A stretch of DNA of 29,477 bases from Chara braunii (GCA_003427395.1 BFEA01000106.1:471283-500759), one strand, 5' to 3'. Shown: positions 1 through 8,667, numbered from the stretch's first letter. The notes: generated from the letters alone by a model not told the origin. Translations and numbers: made by a program.

Positions 1-349
1 TTTAGCGCATCAAAACAGCGCTCTGGCGCTGACCATAACGCACCGGTAGAGTGCCGGTGGTTCGATGCCTCTACTGAGGCAGGTACCGGTACTTATACCG
101 GTAGGCCATGGTCTGGCCTCAATGCTGCGAGGCCAAACCAGACCCTGGACCGTCCAGATGGACGGTTCAGCCTCCATTGGCGGGTGGCAGCCTCAAGAGA
201 GCCGCCAGGCCCAAACAAACTGTCGTTTGGGCCTACCCACTGGGCTGAGTGCAAAATCAGGCCTTTAGGGCCTGGTGTGTCCCTCCGGCCCTAAGTCGGG
301 TCCGGTAGGACCCGTGTGACACGAAGATGTAACACAGCCCCAGCAGCTA
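1..349 (+). other. Structured untranslated leader of element A with seven stem-loops
   Basis: No convincing coding sequence before the gag frame opens near 320. The stretch 67-314 is a series of seven short inverted repeats: 67-80; 84-90 with 97-103; 110-120 with 129-144 (a bulge in the right arm); 149-156 with 159-166; 207-216 with 225-234 (10 bp, perfect); 258-263 with 269-274; 297-303 with 308-314. All but the third are perfect. Bases 1-72 look weakly tRNA-like (a TTAGCGCA stretch, a CAT triplet, and GGTTCGATGCC near 60-70) but do not fold cleanly. The left end is cut by the window edge. Confidence 0.6.
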
Positions 350-679
350 GTGCAGCAGCCTGTATCACCGGGTCCACAGCCCAGTGTAATGCAGGGACCG
401 GGACAAAGTCAGTGGGTACCGAAGACGGCCATCGCCGCTCCGAAACCCTTTACCAGGGATAAGAGGGGCGAAGACCTCGACACTTGGTTGAGGGCAGTGT
501 CGGTCTATGTCAAGTGCAAACTTACCTTACCGCACGAAGAAGTGTTTGTGGCTGCATCCTACCTAGAGGGTAGTGCAACACGATGGTTGAGTGGTTTAGT
601 GCAACTACAGGGATACGGTCATGACTTCCGCGCTTGGGCAGCCCACCGAAAACTGGAGGACTTCGTCAAGATGGTGTAA
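320..679 (+). pseudogene. gag capsid N-terminal part, element A
   Basis: The frame is open from 320 (after TGA at 317-319) to TAA at 677-679. The region 350-679 encodes 109 residues. The central part, with LDTWLRAVSVYV, then EEVFVAASYLEG and ATRWLSG, has the alternating tryptophan and hydrophobic pattern of the retrotransposon gag (capsid) family, which assembles the intracellular particle. No ATG lies between 320 and the proline-rich N-terminus except an internal one near 389, so the true start is unclear or lost. The frame ends inside the capsid fold and similar sequence continues after 721 in another frame, so this is a broken gag rather than a complete one. Confidence 0.65.
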
Positions 680-720
680 GACAGGTGGCATGATCCTCGG
701 GAGGCTCGAAAGCCTCTGAT

Positions 721-1443
721 GTGATCTTGACACTGCACACGAGGCAGTTCAAGTCAGTAAGGGAAGCCACTGACGCTGTAGAGGGTCTGATCTGTGTCCC
801 TGGGGTGCGCTATGACCCCCAGGTCTTACTCACCTCCCACCTGAGATGCTTTCATATGCCTCTCAAGAATCAGTTGGCAGGTGAGGCCAACATCAATGTG
901 CACAACTTCCCCTCGTTCAGCAAGAAGACCCTAGACCTTGAGGCAAAGATAGGGCATGGACATAATCCCACTACGGATGGTAGGAAGAAGACACTGCCTC
1001 CCAACTGGAAGGCGAAGCGTCGCATTATGTTTGTCGATAACGATTGTTCAACCATCGAGTTAGATGACAACTTCCAGGCGGAAGTAGGTTCAAAGGCAGG
1101 CTGCGTAGAAGCTTCAGAGGGTGGAGTAGTCACTGCCGTAGCTCAGAAAGGAAAGGCGACCGGTAGACGCCGAGGAGGTTCCCGGTCAAGGAGTCAAGTT
1201 GACCCCAATGCTCCTCCATGGGAGAAAGCGGGTCTCACAGAGAACGTGTGGAGAGATAGGTACACCCGGCAGGCCTATATTCGTTGTGGTCAGTATGGCC
1301 ACAACCAATTCAAGTGCCACAATAAGAAGGTGACAGAGAAGATCCCTCCTACAATGGGGCAGGCGTTGGGATCCTCCACTCCCGTTGGTAGCAATGTGGC
1401 TAGCACTTTTGGCACTGCTTCGGGAAACACGTCGGGCCATTAG
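721..1443 (+). pseudogene. gag C-terminal part with degenerate zinc knuckle, element A
   Basis: Encodes 240 residues, one frame away from the N-terminal gag piece. A basic stretch (GRRRGGSRSRS, about residues 148-158) precedes a nucleocapsid-type zinc knuckle at about residues 186-200, where RCGQYGHNQFKC keeps the last Cys-His-Cys of the CCHC motif. The expected first cysteine is tyrosine (codon TAT at 1276-1278), one transition from TGT, which should abolish zinc binding. The knuckle normally binds the element RNA during packaging. The tail is rich in Gly, Ser and Thr. It is followed within 30 bases by the protease frame, as expected for a former gag-pol fusion. Confidence 0.6.
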
Positions 1444-1472
1444 GAATAGTAGATGTTCCTGCTAGGGTCGAG

Positions 1473-2213
1473 GTGGTGGATACACCCTCACCATCTCGAG
1501 AGATGGCCCAAGCTACTGACTCCATCGTCGTCCCGCAAACACGTTCAGACCAATCGAGCCTCTGTTCGATGAATGTGTTTGAGTCCTTAGAGGAGCTAGA
1601 GGAGGAGTGGTCTAGATCAAACCCGCTAGCTTCTTGGACGGCATTGGTCAAAGCCCCTAAGGGTGAGATGTTCGTCAGCGAGGTAGTTCTTATCGGTCGT
1701 AAAGCCGAGGCCTATTATGACACTTGCTCGACTAGGAACTTCATCAGCCGCGCACGCGTTGAGAGGCTGCGCTTACAGGGGCAAGTGCAGCGCCTAAGTC
1801 GACCTGTGGAGTCGCCCTGTGCCAACAAACAGCGCATGGTAGTTAATGACCACCTCCAAGATGTTGAGTGTTGTTTCCCGTACGCGGGAGGGGAACTGAG
1901 GCATCGCGTCTCGTTCCTAGTAAGCGAAGAACTCCCCATGGATATGTTGTTAGGTATGTACTACCTCTCTGTGGCACAGCCCCAGTTTGACTGGGACCAA
2001 AAAGTGGTCAAACACACTGTGCAAGGTGGAGGGACCACCAGATTACTTAAGTTCAAAGCTAGTAGTCTGATCGAGTCCCATGGATGCATGTGTGCGGCCA
2101 CGTTCGATAATTACTATAAGCAAAATCAGGAGGAGGGTATGTATCTAGTTTTATGTCTCTGCTGCAGGCGAGCCGGTGAAAATGTCGTCGGAGATAGAGG
2201 GAGTAGTCGCTAA
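1473..2213 (+). pseudogene. Retropepsin-like protease region, element A
   Basis: Encodes 246 residues in a third frame. An acidic linker (about residues 30-50) leads into an aspartic protease fold: the strand MFVSEVVLIGRKAEAYYDT, then NFISRARVERL, and the late strand PMDMLLGMYYL that matches the ILGMDWL-type motif of gypsy proteases. The active-site triplet, normally Asp-Thr/Ser-Gly, reads Asp-Thr-Cys (GAC at 1719), so the catalytic Asp is present but the glycine is not. This is either decay or a lineage variant. It normally cuts Gag-Pol into its parts. The last codons overlap the reverse transcriptase frame by 38 bases, which reflects a frame change and not two genes. Confidence 0.7.
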
Positions 2214-3207
2214 GTACCCTGATCTATTTGAAGAGCCAACAGGGGTTGTTGAGAGGGAGGTCGTCCACGCGATAGAGATTGTCCCAGGGTCTAGCATCCC
2301 GAAGGGTAGGATCTATCGGATGTCTCCAGGCGAGCTTGATGAGCTTCGCCGACAACTCAAGGAACTCGTAGAAAAGGGTTGGATCCGGTCGGGTGTTTCT
2401 CCTTATGGTTCACCTATCCTATTTGTACCGAAGAAAAAGGAAGGAACACTTAGGATATGCATTGACTATAGGGGCCTCAACGCCATCACTGTCAAGAACA
2501 GAGAGCCCCTACAGCGCATCAACGATTTGTTAGATAGAGTGCAAGGGTGTCGGTACTTCAGTAAGATAGATCTGAAGTTCGGGTACCATCAGATTGCAAT
2601 CCGGCCCGAGGATCAACACAAAACCGCATTTCACACCAGGTACGGTCTGTACGAGTTTGTGGTGATGCCTTTCGGCCTTTGCAATGCTCCTGCCACCTTT
2701 CAGCACGCTCTGAATCGGATATTTCATTACTACTTGAATAAGTTTGTCATCGTGTACCTCGATGACATACTTATTTTTAGTAACACTGTCGAGGAGCACG
2801 TTGCGCACTTGGACAAAGTCCTTAGTCTTCTGCGACAGCACAAGTTCAAAATCAACAGTGAGAAGTGCGAGTTTGGCCGCACCCGTGTCTTGTACTTGGG
2901 TCATGAGATTTTCGCGGAAGGTTTGAAGCCCGATGATGCGAAGGTGGCCAGCATTCGTGACTGGCCGCGTCCTCAGTCTGTGACTGAGATGAGGTCTTTC
3001 TTAGGGATGACCGGCTACTATCCCAACTTTGTGAAGAACTATAGCATAGTTGTCGCCCCTTTGACTGATCTGACCCGCCTTGACACCCCATGGGAGTGGA
3101 CAGACAGATGCGAGGTTGCTTTCAAACATCTGATGCATGCGTTGACGCATCATGAGGTCTTGAAACTTCCTGATCCTGACAAGCCATTTGTAGCAAATAT
3201 GGCATAG
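2176..3207 (+). CDS. Reverse transcriptase domain, element A
   Basis: Encodes 343 residues of Ty3/gypsy reverse transcriptase, which copies element RNA into DNA in the cytoplasmic particle. Visible in order: the HAIEIVPG and KGRIYRMSP lead-in; fingers with SPYGSPILFVPKK; LRICIDYRGLNAIT; palm aspartate in FSKIDLKFGYHQI; MPFGLCNAPATFQ; and the catalytic YLDD at 2755-2766. The thumb LYLGH and the RNase H connection (MRSFLGMTGYY) follow. The polymerase core looks uninterrupted and its two key aspartate motifs are intact. The frame ends at TAG 3205-3207 because a small deletion at about 3190-3200 has thrown it out of register with RNase H. It is an intact domain inside a dead element. Confidence 0.9.
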   Translation: MKMSSEIEGVVAKYPDLFEEPTGVVEREVVHAIEIVPGSSIPKGRIYRMSPGELDELRRQLKELVEKGWIRSGVSPYGSPILFVPKKKEGTLRICIDYRGLNAITVKNREPLQRINDLLDRVQGCRYFSKIDLKFGYHQIAIRPEDQHKTAFHTRYGLYEFVVMPFGLCNAPATFQHALNRIFHYYLNKFVIVYLDDILIFSNTVEEHVAHLDKVLSLLRQHKFKINSEKCEFGRTRVLYLGHEIFAEGLKPDDAKVASIRDWPRPQSVTEMRSFLGMTGYYPNFVKNYSIVVAPLTDLTRLDTPWEWTDRCEVAFKHLMHALTHHEVLKLPDPDKPFVANMA

Positions 3208-3839
3208 GCGCCGTACTTGCGCAGCAGGAGGGGAAAAAGTTGAGGCCAGTAGAGTACATGTCCAAAAAGATGCCCTCTCAGAAGTTGGCTAAGTCCACCT
3301 ATGAGAAGGAACTCTATGCGATCTACAAGGCGCTCACCCACTGGAGACACTATCTCCTTGGGAGGTTCTTCTACGTCAAGACTGATCATTAGACCCTGAA
3401 GTGGATGAGAACCCAGCCGGTGCTCTCCGACGCTCTGAAGCGTTGGATTGAAGTCATAGAGCAGTATGACTTTGAGCCCCAGTACATCAAGGGTGAGTAC
3501 AACAAGGTTGCTGATGCGCTGTCACGTAGACCTGATTTTTCTGGTGCGCTGGTCACCGAGTTTGGGCTTGCGAACGATGTTACTCAGTCTATGGTGGAGG
3601 CCTATCGCGAGGACCGGTTTATGTCTGAGATCATACGCAGACTCGAGGCGAAGGACAAAGCGACTTCTGCCGAGTTTGAGTTGGTCAACGGACTACTGTT
3701 CCTTGAGAAGGCGGGGAATAAACGCCTGTGTGTACCAGATAGGGAGTCTTTGCGTAGTTTATTTTTAGGTGAGTGTCATGATGCCACCGGACATTTTGGC
3801 TTCAAGAAGACTGCAGCCAATCTGTTGCAGCGGTTCTAG
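3198..3839 (+). pseudogene. RNase H and integrase zinc-binding region, element A
   Basis: Read in the frame of 3198, this begins at YGIGAVLAQQ, the second half of the gypsy RNase H opening motif. The preceding residues with the first catalytic Asp are deleted at the junction with the reverse transcriptase. It continues through STYEKELYAI, HWRHYLLG and VKTDH to an in-frame TAG at 3390-3392, then LKWM. From 3405 it is open to TAG at 3837-3839. The later part contains YNKVADALSRR, the RNase H end, and then ECHDATGHFG, the two histidines of the integrase HHCC finger. Both stop codons are one C:G to T:A transition away from the family residue (Gln, Trp). The CxxC half of the finger lies in the next segment. 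Confidence 0.8.
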
Positions 3840-5099
3840 TGGCCCATGATGATGAGAGATGCCAAACTGTACGTGGAGACTTGTCAGGTCTGTCAGAGAG
3901 ACAAGCGCCGTACGCAGGCCCCTCTTGGGCTCCTCAAGCCCCTTCCGATTCCGAAAAGGCCCAGTGAGAGCTTGTCTATGGACTTCATGGACACGCTGGT
4001 CACCAGCAAGAGCGGAATGAGACACATCTTTGTTATTGTGGATAGGTTTAGTAAGTACGCTAGGTTAGTTGCAATGTCGGAGACAGCGAAGACCGAGCAT
4101 GTGATTAAGTTGTTCAAAGAGAACTGGGTTAGAGATTTTGGATTGCCAAAGTCAATAGTCAGTGACCGCGATGTGCGATTCACAAGTGAATTGTGGAAAG
4201 CCGCAGCTGTAGAACAGGGAACACAGTTGCAGATGACATCAGGAAACCATCCCGAGGCGAATGGACAAGGAGAACAGTTGAACTGCGCTGTACAACACCT
4301 GCTAAGGCATTACATCAAGCCAAATCAAGTAGACTGGGATGAGAAACTTGCTCTCATTGCCAGCATGTACAACAACGCGGTCCACAGCGCAACGGGCGTG
4401 AGCCCGAATAGTCTGCTATTAACCTTTAAGCCTAGACTGCCCTTGGATTTCTTATTACCTGAGAACCAGCCCTCTGATGCACCAGGGACTTTAGAGTTTG
4501 CCTATCGATACGAGCAGCTGATGCAGCAGGCTGTTGAACAGATGCACAAGACACAGGCGGCGATGATAGAGTCTGAGAACAAACATCGCCGCCCATCCAC
4601 GTTCCAGGTAGGAGAAAGAGTATGGGTCAAGTCCTCAAAACTGGGACAGGAGCATGGGATCTCCCGCAAGCTCATGCCACAGTACTTTGGACACTGGGAG
4701 ATTCTGGATGTTGTTGGGAATGAACCGGATGGGCCGTCTTATGTTATTCGCATCCCTGGTCACTTACGTACGTACCCTGTTTTTCACACTTCTAAGCTTG
4801 CACCATTCAAAGAAACTGACCAGTTTCCCTCTTGTCGCTCTATGCGGCCCCCAACCATGGATGGAGAGGTCGACATCGACGACATTGTTGACCACAGGGA
4901 GATGCCAGTTCCAAGACCAACAGGCAGAGGACGTCCTCCAAAACCGAAGCTGCAGTATCGAGTTCAGTTCAGACATCACACTGATCCAAAGGAGGACAGA
5001 TGGTTCACAACGGAGGAACTGATGCAGACCGCTCCACAGGTAGTTGCTCACTATGAGAAGTCTCTACGGAAAGGAAAGCGCCAGATTATCGGAGACTGA
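3840..5099 (+). CDS. Integrase core and chromodomain-like tail, element A
   Basis: In the same frame as the RNase H region, directly after the TAG at 3837. It starts with WPMMMRDA and CQVCQRDK, the cysteine pair of the HHCC zinc finger. The DDE core follows: Asp in SMDFMDT, Asp in IVSDRDVRF, and Glu in ANGQGEQLN, so all three acidic residues that join element DNA to the genome are present. The DNA-binding tail has FQVGERVWVKSS, YFGHWEIL and FHTSKLAPF. The last 60 residues (DIDDIVDHREM to VVAHYEKSL) have the tyrosine/tryptophan pattern of the chromodomain-like module that directs chromoviruses to particular chromatin. The stop is TGA at 5097-5099. The longest open stretch of the element. Confidence 0.88.
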   Translation, partial: WPMMMRDAKLYVETCQVCQRDKRRTQAPLGLLKPLPIPKRPSESLSMDFMDTLVTSKSGMRHIFVIVDRFSKYARLVAMSETAKTEHVIKLFKENWVRDFGLPKSIVSDRDVRFTSELWKAAAVEQGTQLQMTSGNHPEANGQGEQLNCAVQHLLRHYIKPNQVDWDEKLALIASMYNNAVHSATGVSPNSLLLTFKPRLPLDFLLPENQPSDAPGTLEFAYRYEQLMQQAVEQMHKTQAAMIESENKHRRPSTFQVGERVWVKSSKLGQEHGISRKLMPQYFGHWEILDVVGNEPDGPSYVIRIPGHLRTYPVFHTSKLAPFKETDQFPSCRSMRPPTMDGEVDIDDIVDHREMPVPRPTGRGRPPKPKLQYRVQFRHHTDPKEDRWFTTEELMQTAPQVVAHYEKSLRKGKRQIIGD

Positions 5100-5135
5100 A
5101 CTTCTCAGAGGACTAGCGAAGTATGGAGGAGGGAA

Positions 5136-6073
5136 TGCGAGGCATGGGCCTCGATAAGCCCTACTGGGCCCCTATTTGCCACAGCGTCGGCCGCCCTAAG
5201 CAAGGCAGGCCCGACGGACCTTAAGAGGCCTATTTCGAACTACTTCACAAATGGGGGGAAATTCAGGCAGTTGTGCAGCATCAGTTGGTTGGAAGTGCCC
5301 AGGCCCTGGTTCCTTTTATCAAATGAATCTGAGTCAGGCCCTGGGCGAGATTCGCAGCATAGGCCCAACTGAGGCTGTGGGCAGTTGGGCAGGTAACTGT
5401 CGGTGGCCCAGGGCCAATTTGTTTGGTCTGAGGCTCAGCCTCCTGGGGCCTACCGGAAGCTTCTTGGGATCGGCCCAGTGCAGCCTGGGACAAAACGTAG
5501 GCATGCCACTTCCATATAGCAAAGGGCCTGCCTCCGCATTCGGCATTGGGGTGCTGGCTGCATGCTGCGCAAGCGCTGCTGCGCTGAAGCTGGCTAGCGC
5601 TCACGTGCTCACGGGCAAGCAGGAAGGAGCAGGCAGCCATAGCCGAGCTGCGCTGCTGTGAGCTGGGTGTGGCGCAGGGTGGTCCTTGGGTGCATGTGGC
5701 ATCTGTGTGTTGGGGAACGAGGTTGAGAGTGATATGAGAGTCATACCTGGTGCTAGAAGCGACGGCATAGTCCGAGATCTGCTCGTACTTCGGTGAAGCT
5801 GTTGACGTCATCCGGCGGCATTGTAGAGTAGGCTAGATAGGATCTGCCATCTGTAGTCTGGGCGCCGAGCGCCAGATAGGATACCAACATTGGTTCTTCG
5901 TTGATGATGATGATGAGACTATTCCAGCATTGTCAATTATGAGCTCTTGGTGTGTTCTTATTTGGTGAAACTCGTGATGCAATTCTGCTGTTGGTTCGAG
6001 GTCACGACTATCTGGTCTTATGAGTATGATGCTGTTTGATTTCTGAAGTTCGCTATCGCTCATCTTCCTTGCA
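5136..6073 (+). repeat. 3' LTR-like block of element A
   Basis: This follows a purine tract (near 5124-5134) of the kind that primes plus-strand DNA synthesis. Landmarks shared in the same order with 7046-7905 are TTCCATATAG near 5511 (a possible TATA region), GGGCGCCGAGCGCCAGA near 5861, a CCAACATTGG-type stretch, GACTATYTGGTYTT near 6005, and CGCTCATYTTCCTTGCA ending at 6073. A TG start at 5136 and CA end at 6073 fit LTR termini, but the exact edges are inferred. The open frame at 5251-5661 and the minus frame at 5281-5811 inside it have no recognisable domains and are taken as chance. Confidence 0.55.
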
Positions 6074-6709
6074 ATGTAGACAGTAATATACATAGTATAT
6101 AGTATGTACTATTCAGTATGATACTACATAGTATGCAGTTATATGCACTATGTAGACATGGATATACAGATTATTGTACTGACCCGCCAAAACACAGACG
6201 GAGAACACCGCGGAATTCTGAATTCTGCCGCTGGAATGGATGCCTTGCTGAGATTCCTGCATTCTGCTGAGTTTTCTAAGTCTGTGCGTGTGTGCATGCT
6301 TGATGGTCTGCGTGCCTGTCTGAGTGCTGGTCGGCCTGAGTGTCTGTGTGACCCACAAGGGTACTTGCTTGTTTGGAGGCCCGTAGGGCCGGTACTTACC
6401 TGTGGCCGTGACATTGAGGGTTGCAGTGGGGGGAAAACACGCAAGTGGCAGGGCACGAGGCCCACGACACTTGGGGCAGCGGGAAACACTCAAGTAGCAG
6501 GTAAGCCGGTACCACACCAAGTAGAAGTAGATGTGCCGGGTACTCGAGGCTGAGCAGAAGAAGACAAAAGTTGGCATTATTCGAGGCCCAGTAGTTGTAG
6601 GCTAGGTCTAGGCGGGTACCAGTCCAACCAGTCTGAGTCTAGGGCCTGTACGGTCAATATCAGAGTCTGCAATGACGTTTCCCTCGGAAAGGGAGGAGGT
6701 ACCGGTTGC
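6074..6709. other. Intergenic stretch, possible remnant leader of element B
   Basis: No recognisable gene. The frames on both strands here (6113-6577 minus, 6143-6553 plus) lack domains. GGCC/GGTACC-rich short inverted repeats (for example near 6380-6400 and 6710-6730) recall the leader at 60-320, so this may be what remains of the interior of element B after a large deletion. That link is inference. Confidence 0.3.
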
Positions 6710-7006
6710 TTGGAGGCCGTGCGGCCTAAGTCACCGCCCAAGAGGCAAGTAGGCCGCTATATCTCCAGGAGGAGCAAAGTGCTCCTCATTCTTCGGTGTG
6801 CAAGTTGGCGACACACTGCTTGGAGCGTTGGCTGGAGGAGCGCTGGGCATTTCAGGGCTGCTAGGAGGAAGGAATACCGGGCTAGATTCAGCCATCATAT
6901 GGATCCAAAGGAAGATCTTTCTTTCAAGGGAGAGGAGCTGCTGAAGACAGCACCTCAGATCATTACAGATTATGAACAGCAGTTAAAGGAGAAAGCTACT
7001 GCGTAG
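6710..7006 (+). pseudogene. Chromodomain-end fragment of a second gypsy element (B)
   Basis: The last 45 or so codons read EYRARFSHHMDPKEDLSF, then EELLKTAPQIITDYEQQ, ending in TAG at 7004-7006. They match the end of element A residue by residue in pattern (YRVQFRHHTDPKEDRWF, EELMQTAPQVVAHYE). The sequence before about 6860 has no recognisable gypsy domain, so only the C-terminal tip of the polyprotein survives. The expected tryptophan in the DRWF motif is replaced. The 3' flank (CTCAGCGGACTTTCGAAG, then a purine run) is also homologous to the flank after element A. Confidence 0.75.
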
Positions 7007-7045
7007 AAGCATCTCAGCGGACTTTCGAAGCCAAGGAGGAGGGAG

Positions 7046-7905
7046 TGCGGGGAATGAGCGCCTTGCAAAGCCTTCAGAACCCAGCAGCCGAGTCCTTTGA
7101 GGCCCCCGCACGCCTTGAGCCCGCCGTAAGTGAAGACAGGCCTGCAGTATTCATGTCCAGCCTTTTTCAGGCCAATTCTGAATCTGGGGGCCCACACAGT
7201 TACCACGCGCCAGTTGGTTGAGGGGGCCCAGCATGCTGTGTAACCAAACTTGTGAGCCTCCCAGGCTCTTCCACGCAGGGACGTAGCTGCAGGCCTTTCA
7301 GCCAATCAGAGAGCAGTTAGCGACGTGAGCCGGACAGTTGGGCGTGGCATAACTGTTCTGGTCCCAGGCCACTATCTGAATGGGCCTGGGTGGAGACACT
7401 ATGGCCCAATGTCAAGCTACTGGGAACTCGGCATCCAGGCCCAGGCTTCTTGAAGCAGGGCAGCACATTCCATATAGGAAAATGCCCTGCACCCAGGCAG
7501 CCATTCTGGCGAGTGGCCACTGGGCGATAGCACTGCCACTTTGTGAGCTGGGGGTCGCCCGGGCACTGCATGCCTCGGCGCACGCGGGCACTAGTCAGGT
7601 GAGAGGGGCGCTGCTGGGCAGAGAGCGCAAGCGGCCATAGCTGGGCCTGCTTGTGGTGATGCTGGTGATGGTGATGGTGGTCTTCGGGTAGGGGACACAC
7701 ACTGTGGGTGAGGAGGCTGGGCGCTGAGCGCCAGAGAAGAAGAGCAACATTGGATACATTGTTGGTGGTGGCGACAAAGGGCTGTCATTGATATTTGAGT
7801 TCATTGCATTGCTCTTACTCGGCTCGTAAATCGGTGCTTATTGCTTTCTGCTTGGTACACGACTATTTGGTTTTCTGTCTATCACTCTCGCTCATTTTCC
7901 TTGCA
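7046..7905 (+). repeat. 3' LTR-like block of element B
   Basis: Homologous in order to 5136-6073: purine tract just before, TTCCATATAG near 7470, GGGCGCTGAGCGCCAGA near 7719, an AACATTGG stretch, GACTATTTGGTTTTCTG near 7861, and CGCTCATTTTCCTTGCA ending at 7905. The two blocks differ by many substitutions and indels, so they come from separate, old insertions or from different subfamilies and not from one young element. A GATGGTGATGGTGG run near 7660-7680 is a local expansion. Confidence 0.5.
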
Positions 7906-8069
7906 AATGGAAAACATAGCAGAATAGACAGGATGAAGGGCAAGAAGAAGGCAAATCAGAAAAGATTAACTGAAACCCTTTTGTTCTTAATAGCTACAAA
8001 TTACGTGTGTATATCGATATGGGAAAGAGAACTCGTCACCGGTCCAGAATCAAGAGTTTCTTTGGGCCC
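7906..8069. other. Unassigned short spacer
   Basis: A-rich sequence between the LTR-like block and the SINE. No feature seen. Confidence 0.4.
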
Positions 8070-8077
8070 TCACAGTT

Positions 8078-8253
8078 GTTTTGTTTTGTTTTTTTTTATA
8101 AAAAAAAAGGGAAATGGCCTTGAGGTATCGTCATCAGACTGACCGGCCCCAGGTAATTCAGAGTTACTTTAATCAACTGATTCCATCACGATTCGAACTC
8201 AGGTCCATCTGTCAGGAGTTATATGGCTGAACCATTCAGCCACGGGGCCTGTG
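8078..8253 (-). mobile_element. tRNA-derived SINE, copy 1
   Basis: Read on the minus strand, it opens with GGCCCCGTGGCTGAATGG, a tRNA A-box-like stretch. About 40 bases later comes GAGTTCGAATCG, a B-box-like stretch. A tRNA-unrelated body follows (CTGAATTACCTGGGGCCGG, then GTCAG) and the copy ends in an A-rich tail. The same body, including CTGAAT, CCTGGGG and GGTCAGT, recurs downstream of a tRNA-like head at 13424-13581, so this is a family. The element is flanked by TCACAGTT at 8070-8077 and 8254-8261, an 8-bp target-site duplication typical of LINE-driven retroposition. It sits downstream of the PEX14 membrane-segment exon in the same orientation as that gene. Confidence 0.75.
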
Positions 8254-8667
8254 TCACAGTTTTTCTGGGTCCCCATTGCCCCTAGAATTTTCTTCTTCAC
8301 CCAAGATCCTGCACAACTTCAGTCCACCATTTTCCATCCAACGTCTCCTTGAGGCCATCAATATAAGAACTTCAAAATCCCTACTCAACAACCAAAGGAG
8401 CACATTTCATTAGGAAACACAACAGCAACAGCAACAACCAACCAACAACAGACCGTTTTGTTTTTTCCTTGCTTTTCTTGAAACCCCTTGCACAATCCAA
8501 ACAAACCAACTTTCCCAACAACTGCTTGAAGGAGCATCTTCATGCCCAACCGAAAGGACATCTAATCAAACCGACTTTCCTAACAACCCCTTAAGGACCA
8601 CCCTCATGCCCAAATGCAGGGACATTCTAGGGAGAGGGCAGAGGGAGGGAAGGAAAGACAGACAGAC
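8254..8667 (-). other. Sequence downstream of the PEX14 membrane-segment exon, probably intron
   Basis: On the minus strand this follows a GT splice donor (GTCTGT at 8667-8662). It includes a local duplication: TTGGGCATGA followed by CTCCTTCAAG or GTCCTTAAGG and GTTGTTRGGAAAGT occurs twice (about 8513-8553 and 8573-8616). There is a CAACAAC-type run at 8419-8450. No exon with PEX14 coiled-coil character could be identified. A 40-codon open stretch near 8262-8385 is coding-like but its phase and splice sites do not fit well. Confidence 0.4.

Larger units (their letters stand above)
1..6073 (+). mobile_element. Element A: decayed Ty3/gypsy chromovirus-type LTR retrotransposon
   Basis: The order leader, gag, protease, reverse transcriptase, RNase H, integrase, chromodomain-like tail is that of the chromodomain branch of Ty3/gypsy elements. 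The coding sequence runs from about 320 to 5099 but is split over all three forward frames, with at least three frame changes after gag and two in-frame TAG codons (3390 and 3837), so the copy cannot make a full polyprotein. The 5' LTR lies outside the window or is lost. A 3' LTR-like block follows a purine tract at about 5124-5134 and shares sequence with the block after element B. The boundary at 6073 is set only by where that similarity stops. Confidence 0.85.

Noticed and set aside
1-75. tRNA-Met-like sequence at the window start
   Set aside because: A GGTTCGATGCC word and a CAT triplet are visible, but base 33 is C, the stems pair poorly and the 5' end is cut off. Not supportable as a tRNA.
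5251-5811. Overlapping long frames inside the LTR-like block
   Set aside because: No domain, both strands open, and the sequence is accounted for by the LTR-like homology with 7046-7905.
6388-6405. U1-snRNA-like start (TACTTACCTG)
   Set aside because: Only ten bases match; the rest of U1 is absent.
8262-8390. Next PEX14 exon on the minus strand (SRRRWMENGGLKLCRILGEEE)
   Set aside because: The phase-0 reading needed after the membrane-segment exon hits a stop from the likely acceptors, and the similarity to the family is too weak.
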